Positions 9,211-20,397 of a stretch of DNA of 64,000 nucleotides are shown here, one piece after another. This stretch comes from Catenuloplanes indicus (GTDB lineage Bacteria; Actinomycetota; Actinomycetes; Mycobacteriales; Micromonosporaceae). The translations under genes were made by a program, and so were the position numbers. The DNA lies in assembly GCF_030813715.1 (NCBI RefSeq), contig NZ_JAUSUZ010000001.1:5270001-5334000 (forward strand). The letters are read 5' to 3'. Position 1 is the first letter of the stretch. Every line of letters begins with the position of its first letter. The notes beneath the pieces are model-generated. The model searched no databases, was not told the DNA's origin, and worked only from the letters and a program-made list of their open reading frames with translations.

Positions 9211-10626
9211 GTGTCCGACCTCCTCCTACCCGCCGAGCCCACGCAGCGCGGCATTGCCCGCGAGCTGTACGCGCTGGCGGCCGCGCAGCCGATCATCTCG
9301 CCGCACGGGCACGTGGACCCCGGCCTGATCGCGGACGACGCGCCGTTCCCGGACCCGGCCCGGCTGATCATCGTGCCCGACCACTACGTCACCCGGATGC
9401 TGCTCAGCCAGGGCATTCCACCGGCCGAGCTGGGCGTGCCCACCCGCGACGGCACACCGTCCGAGCCGGACGGCCGGACGATCTGGCGGCGGTTCGCCGA
9501 GCAGTGGCACCTGTTCCGGGGCACGCCGTCGCGGTTGTGGCTGGAGCGGACGTTCGAGACCGTGTTCGGCGTGACCGACCGGCTCAGCCCGGCGACCGCG
9601 GACACGATCTACGACCAGATCTCCGCGAAGCTGGCCACGCCCGAGTTCCGGCCGCGGGCGCTGTTCGAGCGGTTCGACATCGAGGTGCTGGCCACCACGG
9701 AGTCGCCGCTGGACGACCTGGCCCGGCACGCGCGGCTGGCCGACGACGGCTGGGGCGGTCCCGGCGGCCGGGTGATCACCACGTTCCGGCCGGACAACGT
9801 GGTGGACATGGAGTTCGAGGACTGGGCGGGCAACGTCGCGCGGCTCGGCGAGATCACCGGCGAGGACACCGGCACGTACCGTGGATATCTGAACGCGCTG
9901 CGCGCGCGCCGCCTCGACTTCATCGCGGCCGGTGCGACCAGCACCGACCACGGGCACCTGACCGCGCGGACGCTGGTGCTCTCCCCGGCCGAGGCGGAGG
10001 CGCTCTACACGCGCGGGCTGTCCGGCGCGGCCACGGCCGAGGACGCGGAGGCGTTCCGCGCGCACATGCTGGTCGAGATGGCCCGCATGTCCATCGAGGA
10101 CGGCCTGGTGATGCAACTGCACCCGGGCGCGTTCCGGAACCACAACCGGTGGCTCTACGACCGGCACGGGCGCGACGTGGGCGGCGACGTTCCGCACGCG
10201 GTCGAGTTCGTGCACGGGCTGAAGCCGCTGCTGGACGCGCACGGCAACGACCCTCGGCTGCGGCTGGTGCTGTTCACGCTGGACGAGGACACGTTCACCC
10301 GGGAGCTGGCGCCGCTGGCCGGTGGCTATGCCGCGCTCTTCCTCGGCGCACCCTGGTGGTTTCTGGACTCGCCGGAGGTGATGCGCCGGTTCCGCGAGGC
10401 GGCCACCGAGACCGCGGGCTTCTACAACACGGCCGGGTTCGTCGACGACACCCGCGCGTTCTGCTCGATCCCGGTGCGGCACGACGTGGCCCGCCGGATC
10501 GACGCCGGTTTCCTGGCCCGGCTGGTCGCCGAGCACCGGCTGCCGCTCGACGAGGCGGCCGAGACGATCGTCGACCTCGCGTACCGGCTGCCCAAGAAGA
10601 TCTTCAAGATCGGGGAGAAACTGTGA
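9211..10626 (+). CDS. uxaC: Glucuronate/galacturonate isomerase UxaC
   Basis: Uronate isomerase of 471 residues from the amidohydrolase superfamily. It interconverts D-glucuronate with D-fructuronate and D-galacturonate with D-tagaturonate, the first cytosolic step after pectin monomers enter the cell. The N-terminal metal-binding motif ISPHGHVDPGL and family blocks such as LHPGAFRNHN and AFCSIPVRHDVARR are present, and the length equals the family norm. The GTG start has TAGGAG ending 5 bp upstream. It heads a four-gene operon; its stop overlaps the start of the dehydratase gene (GTGA). Confidence 0.95.
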   Translation: MSDLLLPAEPTQRGIARELYALAAAQPIISPHGHVDPGLIADDAPFPDPARLIIVPDHYVTRMLLSQGIPPAELGVPTRDGTPSEPDGRTIWRRFAEQWHLFRGTPSRLWLERTFETVFGVTDRLSPATADTIYDQISAKLATPEFRPRALFERFDIEVLATTESPLDDLARHARLADDGWGGPGGRVITTFRPDNVVDMEFEDWAGNVARLGEITGEDTGTYRGYLNALRARRLDFIAAGATSTDHGHLTARTLVLSPAEAEALYTRGLSGAATAEDAEAFRAHMLVEMARMSIEDGLVMQLHPGAFRNHNRWLYDRHGRDVGGDVPHAVEFVHGLKPLLDAHGNDPRLRLVLFTLDEDTFTRELAPLAGGYAALFLGAPWWFLDSPEVMRRFREAATETAGFYNTAGFVDDTRAFCSIPVRHDVARRIDAGFLARLVAEHRLPLDEAAETIVDLAYRLPKKIFKIGEKL

Positions 10627-11932
10627 CCACCATTCTCGCGGTCGAGGTGCACGACGTGCGGTTCCCGACGTCGGACTCGGCGGACGGTTCCGACGCGATC
10701 AACCGGGGCGACTACTCGGCGACCTACGTCGAGCTGCGCACGGACAGCCCCCACGTCGGGGCCGGCTTCACGTTCACCAACGGCCGGGGCAACGAGATCA
10801 CGGTCGCGGCCGTGAAGGCGCTCTCCCGGCACGTCGACGGCAAGACGCTGGAGGAGATCTTCGCGGCGCCGGTGGCGTTCTGGCGGTCGCTCTCCGCGGA
10901 CGCGCAGCTGCGCTGGCTCGGGCCGGAGAAGGGCGTCATCCACATGGCGACCGGCGCGCTGGTCAACGCGGTGTGGGACCTGCGGGCCAAGGTCGAGGGC
11001 AAGCCGCTGTGGCGCCTGCTGGCCGAGATGCCGACGGCGGAGCTGGTCGCGGCGATCGACTTCCACCACATCACGGACGCGATCACGCCGGACGAGGCGG
11101 CCGCGATCCTGGACAAGGGCCGCACCGGGCTGGACGAGCGGCTGGCGGAGATCTCCCGGGACGGCTTCCCCTCGTACACCACGTCGGTCGGCTGGCTCGG
11201 CTACCCGGACGAGAAGGTGCGCGCGCTGAGCCGGGCCGCGTTCGCCGAGGGCTGGCGGGCCGTGAAGATGAAGGTCGGCGGACCGATCGAGGACGACGTA
11301 CGCCGGGCCCGGATCATCCGCGAGGAGGTCGGGCCGCAGACACGGCTGATGATGGACGCGAACCAGGTCTGGGACGTCGACGAGGCGATCGAGAACATGG
11401 CGCGGCTGGCCGAGTTCGACCCGTACTGGATCGAGGAGCCGACGCACGCGGACGACGTGCTCGGGCACGCCCGGATCCAGCGGGCGGTGGCGCCGATCCG
11501 CGTCGCCACCGGCGAGGTCGCGGCGAACCGGGTGATTTTCAAGCAGCTGCTCCAGGCCGAGGCGATCGGCGTGATGCAGATCGACGCCTGCCGGGTCGGC
11601 GGCGTCAACGAGGTGCTCGCCGAGATCGTGATGGCCGCGAAGTTCGGCGTGCCGATCTGCCCGCACGCCGGTGGCGTCGGCCTCTGCGAGTACGTGCAGC
11701 ACCTGGCGATCTTCGACTACCTGCGGGTCAGCACGTCGCTGGACGGCCGGATGGTGGAGTACGTCGACCACCTGCACGAGCACTTCGTCGACCCGGTGCG
11801 CACCGTCTCCGGTAAGTACGTCCTGCCGGAGCAGCCCGGGTACAGCGCGCAGATGAAGCCGGAGTCGGTCGCGGACTACAGCTTCCCGGACGGCCCGATC
11901 TGGAGCGCCCGGCTCGCGGACGGGGTGGACGC

Positions 11933-11936
<4 letters not shown>
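10623..11936 (+). CDS. Enolase-superfamily acid-sugar dehydratase, L-fuconate dehydratase type
   Basis: Encodes 437 residues of the mandelate-racemase/enolase superfamily. The KxK catalytic motif is in RAVKMKVGGP, metal ligands follow in LMMDANQVWDVDE and YWIEEPTHADD, and the His of the Asp-His dyad is in GVPICPHAGGVGLCEYVQHL. These blocks, and HHITDAITPDEA, match L-fuconate dehydratase closely. In this operon, between a uronate isomerase and a hexuronate reductase, the expected reaction is dehydration of D-altronate or D-mannonate to 2-keto-3-deoxygluconate. Fuconate dehydratases are known to accept several other acid sugars, so the physiological substrate is uncertain. GTGA overlaps join it to both neighbours. 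Confidence 0.85.
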
Positions 11937-13426
<1,490 letters not shown>

Positions 13427-13433
13427 GCCGGCC

Positions 13434-14606
13434 GTGAGACGCGTCGCGCTGATCGGGGCGAGCGGGCACGGGCTGACGCACCGCCGGAACCTCGCCCGGC
13501 TGGCCGCGGCCGGCCGGGTCGAGGTGGTCGCGTTCGCCGACCCGCGCCCGCCCGCACCGGCGGAGGATGCGCCGATCGACCCGGCCACCAGGATCTTCGC
13601 CGACCACGCGGAGATGCTGCGCGAGGTGCGGCCGGACGTGGTGGTGATCTGCACGCCGCCGCACACGCACCTGGCGATCGCCACCGACGCGCTGTCGGCC
13701 GGCGCGGACGTGCTGCTGGAGAAGCCGCCGGTGATGTCGCTGGCCGAGCACCGCGCGCTGGCCGCGGTGGCCGCGCGCACCGGCCGGGCGCTGCAGATCG
13801 GCTTCCAGGCGCTCGGCTCGGCCGCGCTGGCGGAACTGCGCGCCGCGATCGAGGACGGGCGACTCGGCGAGGTCACCGGCGTCGCCGCGGTCGCGTCCTG
13901 GCAGCGGCCGGACGCGTACTACGCGCGGACTCCGTGGGCCGGCCGCCGTACGGTGAACGGCCGCCCGTCGCTGGACGGCGCGATCGCGAACCCGCTGGCC
14001 CACGCGCTGATGCAAGCGCTGGCGCTGGCACCGGACCCGACGCCGGTCGCGCTGGAGCTGGAGCGGTACCGAACCCGGCCGATCGAGGTGGACGACACCG
14101 CGAGCCTGCGCGTGTCGTTCGCGGGCGGCCCGCCGGTGCTGATGGCCGTGACGCTCTGCGGTGAGGACTTCATCCCCGGCGAGATCGTCGTGCACGGCAC
14201 GCGCGGCCGGGCCGTGCTCGAATACCCGACCGACCGGCTGCTGCTGCCCGGCGACGAGGCGCCGCGGCACGTACCCGGCCGCCGTGACCTGCTGGAGAAC
14301 CTGGTAGACGACCCGGCGGGCCTGATCGTGCCGCTGGACCGGACCGCGCCGTTCACGGCCGTGCTGGAGGCCGTGCAGGCGGCACCTCCGCCACACGCGA
14401 TCGACGCGGCGCTGGTCGACTCCGTGGGCCCGCCGCCGGACCGGGTGCACGTGATCCGGGGTGTGAACGCGGCCCTGCGCGCGGCGGCGGACCGCCCGGC
14501 GCTGCTCTCCGAGCTGGGGATCGGCTGGGCGCGCGGGCCGTGGCGCACCCCGATCGACGGGTTGCCGGCCCGCGATGTGCAAACGGGAGGCAAATCGGCC
14601 CGGTAA
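13434..14606 (+). CDS. Gfo/Idh/MocA-family NAD(P)-dependent oxidoreductase
   Basis: Encodes 390 residues: an N-terminal Rossmann fold (RRVALIGASGHGLTHRRNL) with the family EKP motif (VLLEKPPVMSL), then an alpha/beta substrate domain. Members oxidise or reduce sugars, inositols and their derivatives; the exact substrate here is not readable. As the last gene of the uxaC operon it may process a pectin-derived side sugar or an epimer of the hexuronates. The start is the GTG at VRRVALIG; an ATG 11 nt earlier runs into a stop. A hairpin just downstream marks the probable operon end. Confidence 0.85.
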   Translation: MRRVALIGASGHGLTHRRNLARLAAAGRVEVVAFADPRPPAPAEDAPIDPATRIFADHAEMLREVRPDVVVICTPPHTHLAIATDALSAGADVLLEKPPVMSLAEHRALAAVAARTGRALQIGFQALGSAALAELRAAIEDGRLGEVTGVAAVASWQRPDAYYARTPWAGRRTVNGRPSLDGAIANPLAHALMQALALAPDPTPVALELERYRTRPIEVDDTASLRVSFAGGPPVLMAVTLCGEDFIPGEIVVHGTRGRAVLEYPTDRLLLPGDEAPRHVPGRRDLLENLVDDPAGLIVPLDRTAPFTAVLEAVQAAPPPHAIDAALVDSVGPPPDRVHVIRGVNAALRAAADRPALLSELGIGWARGPWRTPIDGLPARDVQTGGKSAR

Positions 14607-14637
14607 TCAAACGGACAGAGTGGTCCACAATCCGGCG

Positions 14638-14654
14638 ATTGCCCGCCGGGCAAT
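14638..14654. terminator. Hairpin at end of uxaC operon
   Basis: ATTGCCC-GCC-GGGCAAT is a perfect 7-bp stem with a 3-nt loop, 31 bp after the last stop codon. There is no T-run, as usual in high-GC actinobacteria, so termination is plausible but unproven. Confidence 0.4.
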
Positions 14655-14699
14655 AGGTCGTGCCGCTTTCATGTGCAACTAACCTGCATATTCGTTTTA

Positions 14700-14729
14700 T
14701 TGACTCTCATCCACGTAAATATCTACGTT
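14700..14729 (+). promoter_or_regulatory. Promoter of the first pectate lyase gene, with overlapping inverted repeat
   Basis: TTGACT (-35), an 18-bp spacer and TACGTT (-10) form a good sigma-70/HrdB-type promoter with a predicted start near 14736, giving a ~53-nt leader. The inverted repeat ACGTA-N6-TACGT overlaps the -10. The 8-mer TCCACGTA here recurs inverted as TACGTGGA at 14774-14781, just before the Shine-Dalgarno region, suggesting a regulator-binding pair. Confidence 0.55.
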
Positions 14730-14788
14730 GAGCCCAGATGTTTCGCTTTCGTAAACGCATCTGTGTGGCGCTCTACGTGGAGAGATCA

Positions 14789-16087
14789 ATGACGAAACCC
14801 GCCATCGCGGCGACGATCGCCGGATTGCTGCTGGTGACGCTGCCCTCGTCGGCGCAGGCGTCCGCACCGGACCTCGGGCGGCAGACGCTGCCCGCGAACG
14901 ACGGCTGGGCCGCAGCCGGACCCGGCACCACCGGCGGCAGCGCAGCCGACGACGCGCACGTGTTCACGGTCCGCACCCGGGCCGAGCTGGTGGCCGCGAT
15001 CGGCGGCCGGGCGAACACCACGCCGAAAATCATCTACGTCGAGGGGCGCATCGACGGCTTCGAGGCCGCGGACGGCACGCTGCTCGACTGCGCCGACCTG
15101 GCGGACCCGGCGTACTCGCTGGACGCCTACCTGGCCGCCTACAACCCGGCCACCTGGGGATACGTCGCGCCGGCCGGCGAGCTGGAGGCGGCCCGGGCCC
15201 GGTCGGTGACCCGGCAGACCGCGCAGACCCAGATCAACCTCAGCCCGAACACCACGATCGTCGGCCGGCCCGGCGCCACGCTGACCGGGCTGACGCTGAT
15301 GGTCGACGGCGCCAGCAACACGATCATCCGCAACCTCGCGATCGAGGACGCGCGGGACTGCTTCCCGGCCTGGTCGCCGACCGACGGCGCAATCGGCAAC
15401 TGGAACTCGAACTACGACCTGATCTCGGTACGGCGCAGCGAGAACGTGTGGGTCGACCACATCACGTTCTCCGACGGCGACAACCCCGACACGGACCAGC
15501 CGATCCACTTCGGGCGGCCGTACCAGGTGCACGACGGCGCGCTGGACATCACGCACACGGCGTCGTACGTGACGGCGTCCTGGAACGTGTTCACCAACCA
15601 TGACAAGACCATGCTGATCGGGTCGTCGAACACGGTCGGCCCGGACGTCGGCCGGCTCAAGGTGACCATTCACCACAACCTGTTCGACGGCAGCATTCAG
15701 CGTCTGCCGCGGGTGCGGTTCGGTCAGGTCGACATCTACGACAACTACTACCGCAGCTCCGGCGAGACGTTCGACTACGCGTGGGGCGTCGGCGTGCAGT
15801 CCGCGATCTACGCGGAGAACAACTACTTCCGGCTGTACGACGACCTGCGGCCGGACGCGATCATTCACGACTGGGGCGGCACCGCGATCGCCGAGCGCGG
15901 CACGGTCGTCCGCACCGGCAACCGCGCCGAGGTCGCGATCAGTGCGCTCGACGCGTACAACGCCACCCACGACCCCGACCTGAGCGGCGACGCCGGCTGG
16001 ACGCCCGTGCTGCGGGCCGGGCCGGTGCACGCCACCACGGATGTCCCGCGCGTCGTCGGCGCGTTCGCCGGCGCCGGGAGGTTGTGA
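14789..16087 (+). CDS. Secreted pectate lyase, polysaccharide lyase family 1 type
   Basis: Encodes 432 residues with a Sec signal peptide (KPAIAATIAGLLLVTLPSSA, cleaved near AQA-SAP). The parallel beta-helix carries the family-1 hallmarks: VWVDHITFSDGDN, TASWNVFTNHDKTMLIG and RLPRVRFG, the last holding the catalytic arginine. It cleaves demethylated polygalacturonate by beta-elimination outside the cell. The ATG after GGAGAG was preferred to an upstream ATG at 14738 that would bury the signal peptide. It probably supplies oligogalacturonides to the nearby importer. A second lyase gene follows after 74 bp on the same strand. Confidence 0.92.
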   Translation: MTKPAIAATIAGLLLVTLPSSAQASAPDLGRQTLPANDGWAAAGPGTTGGSAADDAHVFTVRTRAELVAAIGGRANTTPKIIYVEGRIDGFEAADGTLLDCADLADPAYSLDAYLAAYNPATWGYVAPAGELEAARARSVTRQTAQTQINLSPNTTIVGRPGATLTGLTLMVDGASNTIIRNLAIEDARDCFPAWSPTDGAIGNWNSNYDLISVRRSENVWVDHITFSDGDNPDTDQPIHFGRPYQVHDGALDITHTASYVTASWNVFTNHDKTMLIGSSNTVGPDVGRLKVTIHHNLFDGSIQRLPRVRFGQVDIYDNYYRSSGETFDYAWGVGVQSAIYAENNYFRLYDDLRPDAIIHDWGGTAIAERGTVVRTGNRAEVAISALDAYNATHDPDLSGDAGWTPVLRAGPVHATTDVPRVVGAFAGAGRL

Positions 16088-16161
16088 AGCGCCCAGCTCG
16101 CCCGGCCGCCTCGCCACCGGCTCCACGGGAGCGGCCGGGCACGATACGAAAGGAACCCACC

Positions 16162-17745
16162 ATGCGACGTGTCGCCCACACGATCGCCCTGGCCGCGGTC
16201 GCCACGGTCGCCCTGGTCTACGCGGCACCGGCCGCCGGCGCGGCTGCGCTGCTCACCGACACCTTCGAGGACGGCAACTCCAACGGCTGGTCCAAGTCGG
16301 GCGGGTCCTGGTCGGTCGTCTCCGACGGCTCGCTGGTCTACCGCCAGACCGGCACCGGCGCGGACGCCCGTACGTACACCGGTACCGCGTCCTGGACCGA
16401 CTACTCGGTCCGGGCCCGGGTCAAGCCGACCGGATTCAACGGCGCCGGGCGTACCGCCGGTGTCACCGCCCGGGTGCAGAGCGGCAGCGCCTACTACGGG
16501 CTCGCGGTCTCCAACGCGGGTCGGGTCGAGCTGTTCGAGCGGTCCGGTGATGCGCCGGTCGTGCTGGCGTCCGCGTCCGCGTCGGTCAGCACCGGCACCT
16601 GGTACACGCTGACGCTCGAGGTCACCGGCAGCACGCTGCGCGGATACCTGAACGGCGTGCCGGTCGTCACGGCCACCGACGGCACGCTCACCGCCGGGCG
16701 GGCCGGGCTCGCCACCTCGTACGCGTCGGCCAGTTTCGATGATTTTGAGGTGTCGACCGGCCCGGTCGTGGAACCGACCGGCACGGTGACGCCCACGCTG
16801 CCGCCGACCGAGCCGCCGATCGACCCGGGTGCGCCGCCGATCGGGTTCGCCTCGGTGAACGCGCTCGGCCAGAACGGCACGACCGGCGGCGCCGGCGGGC
16901 CCACGGTCACGGTGGACACCGCGGCCGGGTTCCTCGCCGCGATCGCGACCGCCGGGCCGCTGAACATCCGGGTCAGCGGCGTGCTCACGCTGCCCGGCCC
17001 GATGCACGACGTGACCAGCGACAAGACCATCGTGGGCGTGGGCGCCGCGTCCGGGTTAACCGGTGGTGGCCTGAACATCGGCCTGCCGGTCTCCTCGGCG
17101 ACCTCGCCGCCGGCGGACGCGGTGCACAATGTGATCATCCGGAACCTCACCTTCACCGGTACGCCGGACGACGCGATCAACGTGCAGATGTTCACGCACC
17201 ACGTGTGGATCGACCACAACGACCTGTCCGACGGGTACGACGGGCTGATCGACATCAAGCGCGGCTCGTCCTACGTCACGGTCTCCTGGAACCACGTGCA
17301 CGACCACACGAAGAACATGCTGCTCGGGCACGACGACAGCAACGGCGCGCAGGACACCGGGCACCTGAAGGTGACGTACCACCACAACTGGTTCGACCGG
17401 ACTCCGCAGCGCAACCCGCGCGTCCGGTTCGGCGAGCCGGTGCACGTGTTCAACAACTACTTCGTCTACAACACCGACGTCGGCGTGGCCTGCCAGGCGA
17501 ACGCGGGCTGTGTGGTCGAGGGCAACTACTTCGAGGACGTCGAGGAACCGGTCAGCAACAGCTACGCCGGTCCGGGCGGTCGCTGCGTGGCCCGCAACAA
17601 CGTCTTCGCCGGCGAGTCCGGCGCACCGGACTGCAGCGGCACCGTGCAGGAGCCGAGCGCGTACTACGGCTACACCGTCGCGGACCCGGACGGGGTCAAG
17701 GCCGCCGTCATGTCCGGCGCCGGCCCCGGAAAGATCAATTTCTGA
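16162..17745 (+). CDS. Secreted pectate lyase with N-terminal LamG-like domain
   Basis: Encodes 527 residues. A signal peptide (residues ~1-30, ending APAAGA-AAL) precedes a concanavalin/LamG-like beta-sandwich of about 175 residues (FEDGNSNGWSKSGGSWSVV to ASFDDFEVS). A Pro/Thr-rich linker follows (PTGTVTPTLPPTEPPIDPG), then a family-1 pectate lyase domain with VWIDHNDLSDGYDGLIDIK, VSWNHVHDHTKNMLLGHDD and RNPRVRFGEPVHVFNNYF. The accessory domain probably binds substrate. A GAAAGGA Shine-Dalgarno sequence precedes the ATG. Probably co-transcribed with the preceding lyase. A paired C-xx-N-x-GC at CQANAGC and later cysteines could form disulfides. Confidence 0.9.
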   Translation: MRRVAHTIALAAVATVALVYAAPAAGAAALLTDTFEDGNSNGWSKSGGSWSVVSDGSLVYRQTGTGADARTYTGTASWTDYSVRARVKPTGFNGAGRTAGVTARVQSGSAYYGLAVSNAGRVELFERSGDAPVVLASASASVSTGTWYTLTLEVTGSTLRGYLNGVPVVTATDGTLTAGRAGLATSYASASFDDFEVSTGPVVEPTGTVTPTLPPTEPPIDPGAPPIGFASVNALGQNGTTGGAGGPTVTVDTAAGFLAAIATAGPLNIRVSGVLTLPGPMHDVTSDKTIVGVGAASGLTGGGLNIGLPVSSATSPPADAVHNVIIRNLTFTGTPDDAINVQMFTHHVWIDHNDLSDGYDGLIDIKRGSSYVTVSWNHVHDHTKNMLLGHDDSNGAQDTGHLKVTYHHNWFDRTPQRNPRVRFGEPVHVFNNYFVYNTDVGVACQANAGCVVEGNYFEDVEEPVSNSYAGPGGRCVARNNVFAGESGAPDCSGTVQEPSAYYGYTVADPDGVKAAVMSGAGPGKINF

Positions 17746-18015
17746 TCCCACGGTACGGACCTGGCCGCGGGCGGCCGGCAGAACCGCCCACGGCCACCGG
17801 CTCCGGCGGTGGGCAGACACCCTGGGGCCGCAGACCTCAACATATCGACCAGCATCGAGGTGTTGATGGACTGCGGGTGAGGGCGGTGCCGCCACACCGC
17901 CGCCCTCACCCGCGCTGTCCCGCGGCGGGGAAGAATCGTGACGTCTCCGTGCCGGCGCCGCGCTGAACCTCTGAGGCGCTCCGGCCCGTTCTTCGCTCTT
18001 GCCGCCTCGGACCGC
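17746..18015. other. Non-coding convergent region without a recognised gene
   Basis: This stretch follows the second pectate lyase. It has GC-rich inverted segments (for example ACCGCC and GGCGGT near 17787-17816) that may act as terminators. I see no gene with a ribosome-binding site or actinobacterial codon bias in it. Confidence 0.4.
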
Positions 18016-18090
18016 GCAGGGAGGAGCGCCGGCGACGACCGTTGCCCGCGGGAGCATGCGGGACTCGGCCCGCCGGAAGCGGGTAGAAAG
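18016..18090 (+). repeat. Dispersed intergenic repeat, copy A (extended form)
   Basis: Contains the core CCCGCGGGAGCATGCGG followed after 9 bp by CGCCGGAAGCGGG. The preceding 5' extension (GCAGGGAGGAGCGCC, then GCGACGACC) is shared with copy D. It lies between convergent genes. Confidence 0.75.
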
Positions 18091-18106
18091 TGCTCTGCGA
18101 ACGCCG

Positions 18107-18142
18107 CAGGGGCGGCCCCTCCTTCCGGAGGAACCGCCCCTG
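18107..18142 (-). terminator. Transcription terminator of msiK/ugpC
   Basis: CAGGGGCGG pairs with CCGCCCCTG, and the loop holds a nested CTCC/GGAG hairpin, giving a long GC-rich stem. It lies 19 bp after the ATPase stop codon on the minus strand. Confidence 0.7.
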
Positions 18143-18160
18143 GTGAGTGCGCCCGAGTGA

Positions 18161-19246
<1,086 letters not shown>

Positions 19247-19387
19247 GGTGTGGCTGCTTCCTTTCACCGGCAGGAACGTGCCGGACGATCCGAGTGAAGA
19301 GGAGCGAGCCGGTGCTTCCACCGACCCTCGGGGTGATCTCCGTCGTGCCTGACGGTGCGGCGAATGTCACCCGTGTGACGCCACCGT

Positions 19388-19397
19388 AAACGCGTTT
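19388..19397. promoter_or_regulatory. Candidate LacI-type operator upstream of msiK
   Basis: AAACGCGTTT is a perfect 10-bp palindrome within GTAAACGCGTTTGTG, the general shape of LacI-family operators. It is 142 bp before the msiK start. Which regulator binds cannot be said. The rest of the 272-bp msiK-tRNA interval shows nothing else clear. Confidence 0.4.
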
Positions 19398-19518
19398 GTG
19401 GGCCCTGCCAAGGCCTGGAGTGGTCTTCTCCAACGGCATAACCGGACAAATGGTACGGCGAGCGGGTAAAGGTCTGCGCGCGTGCGAGGAGTGGCTATGC
19501 TGGCGGGGCGTCACGCGC

Positions 19519-19592
19519 GCCTCCTTAGCTCAGATGGCCAGAGCACTCGCCTTGTAAGCGAGCGGTCGTCGGTTCGAATCCGACAGGGGGCT
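19519..19592 (+). tRNA. tRNA-Thr (anticodon TGT)
   Basis: A full cloverleaf can be drawn. The acceptor stem is GCCTCCT with AGGGGGC (one G-U pair). The D-arm is GCTCAGATGGCCAGAGC. The anticodon stem CTCGC/GCGAG holds loop CTTGTAA with anticodon TGT at 19553-19555. The T-arm is GTCGG-TTCGAAT-CCGAC and the discriminator is T. The 3' CCA is not encoded, as is common in actinobacteria. It reads threonine ACA and neighbouring codons, which are rare in this genome. Confidence 0.95.
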
Positions 19593-19691
19593 CATCTCTC
19601 CAAGGATTTTGCGAGGTGCGAAGTGGTTACGCTGCGCGCCTGTCAGCCGAACTGAGGGTGACATCGTTCCCCTCGACGGAAGGCCGGAACC

Positions 19692-19853
19692 ATGACCGAG
19701 CCGCGGACCGACGACCTGAAATCCTCCCGCCGCCACCTCTTCGGGATCGCCAGCGGCGCGGCGCTGCTCGGCAGCCTCGGCGTCGCGTCCGCGGCGCGCG
19801 CGGCCCGCCCGCCCCGTCCCGCCCCGGAATCGCCCGCGCCGCAGGAGAGCTAG
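19692..19853 (+). CDS. Micro-protein consisting of a Tat-type signal sequence
   Basis: A 53-residue open frame starts at an ATG with GGAAGG about 7 bp upstream. Almost the whole product is a twin-arginine signal: SRRHLFGIASGAALLGSLG, then VASAARA as a plausible cleavage site. Only a Pro-rich tail of roughly 15 residues (ending PAPQES) remains after cleavage. It could be a real small secreted peptide or the remnant of a Tat-exported enzyme that lost its body. The stop codon overlaps the stop of the convergent gene by 4 bp. Moderate confidence that it is translated. Confidence 0.5.
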   Translation: MTEPRTDDLKSSRRHLFGIASGAALLGSLGVASAARAARPPRPAPESPAPQES

Positions 19854-20320
19854 GCGGCCACCGGCCACACGTAGGGCAGGTCGGCCGGGATGTCGCCGAA
19901 GATCGGGCCGTAGTGGTCCGGGTCCTTCTGCAGCAGGGAGGAGCGGTGGCTGAGGTGGAACGCGTCGTCGCCGAGCCACGGCGGCACCGCGCAGACCCGC
20001 TCCAGCTGCGCCTGCGAACGGATCGTCACGTCGGCCGGCGACTCCCGCCGGCCGGCCGCGTAGTCCGCGATCAGCGTGACCGCGACCGTGTCCGCATGGC
20101 CGCGCTCCTGCCAGGCCACGCACACGTCCAGGCCGTACCGGACCAGTGCCTCCTCGAAGCCGCGCCACATCTTGACGGCCGGGTGGTTGCGCCAGCCGTA
20201 CCCGGGCCGGGTCAGGCCGCGCAGCACCTGGAGCGTCTCCGCGCGTTGCTTGCCCAGGCGCTTGCCGTCGAGCACGCGGGCGCTCTCCAGAAAATTGGGA
20301 TAAGGCAGGAATGTCTGCAT
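19850..20320 (-). CDS. MSMEG_6728-family protein, pyrimidine-dimer DNA glycosylase-like
   Basis: Encodes 156 residues. The start MQTFLPYPNFLESARVLDGK and following RLGKQRAETLQVLRGL are the conserved N-terminal block of MSMEG_6728-like proteins. These belong to the fold of T4 endonuclease V (pyrimidine-dimer excision). The conserved histidine-rich block GYGWRNHPAVKMWRG and a C-terminal SHRSSLLQKDPDHYG are also present. A role in excision repair is inferred from the family; the homologues are largely uncharacterised. Monocistronic and convergent with the micro-ORF. Confidence 0.75.
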   Translation of the reverse strand: MQTFLPYPNFLESARVLDGKRLGKQRAETLQVLRGLTRPGYGWRNHPAVKMWRGFEEALVRYGLDVCVAWQERGHADTVAVTLIADYAAGRRESPADVTIRSQAQLERVCAVPPWLGDDAFHLSHRSSLLQKDPDHYGPIFGDIPADLPYVWPVAA

Positions 20321-20397
20321 CGCTGATCGGAGTACCCACTGGGTGAGCGCGCATTCCCGCGACCGGTAAGAATGGGCGCTTGCCGGAGAAGGTGGGG

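Noticed and set aside
19519..19592. Possible integration site for a mobile element at the tRNA-Thr 3' end
   Set aside because: No integrase, direct repeat of the tRNA end or foreign-looking block is seen downstream.
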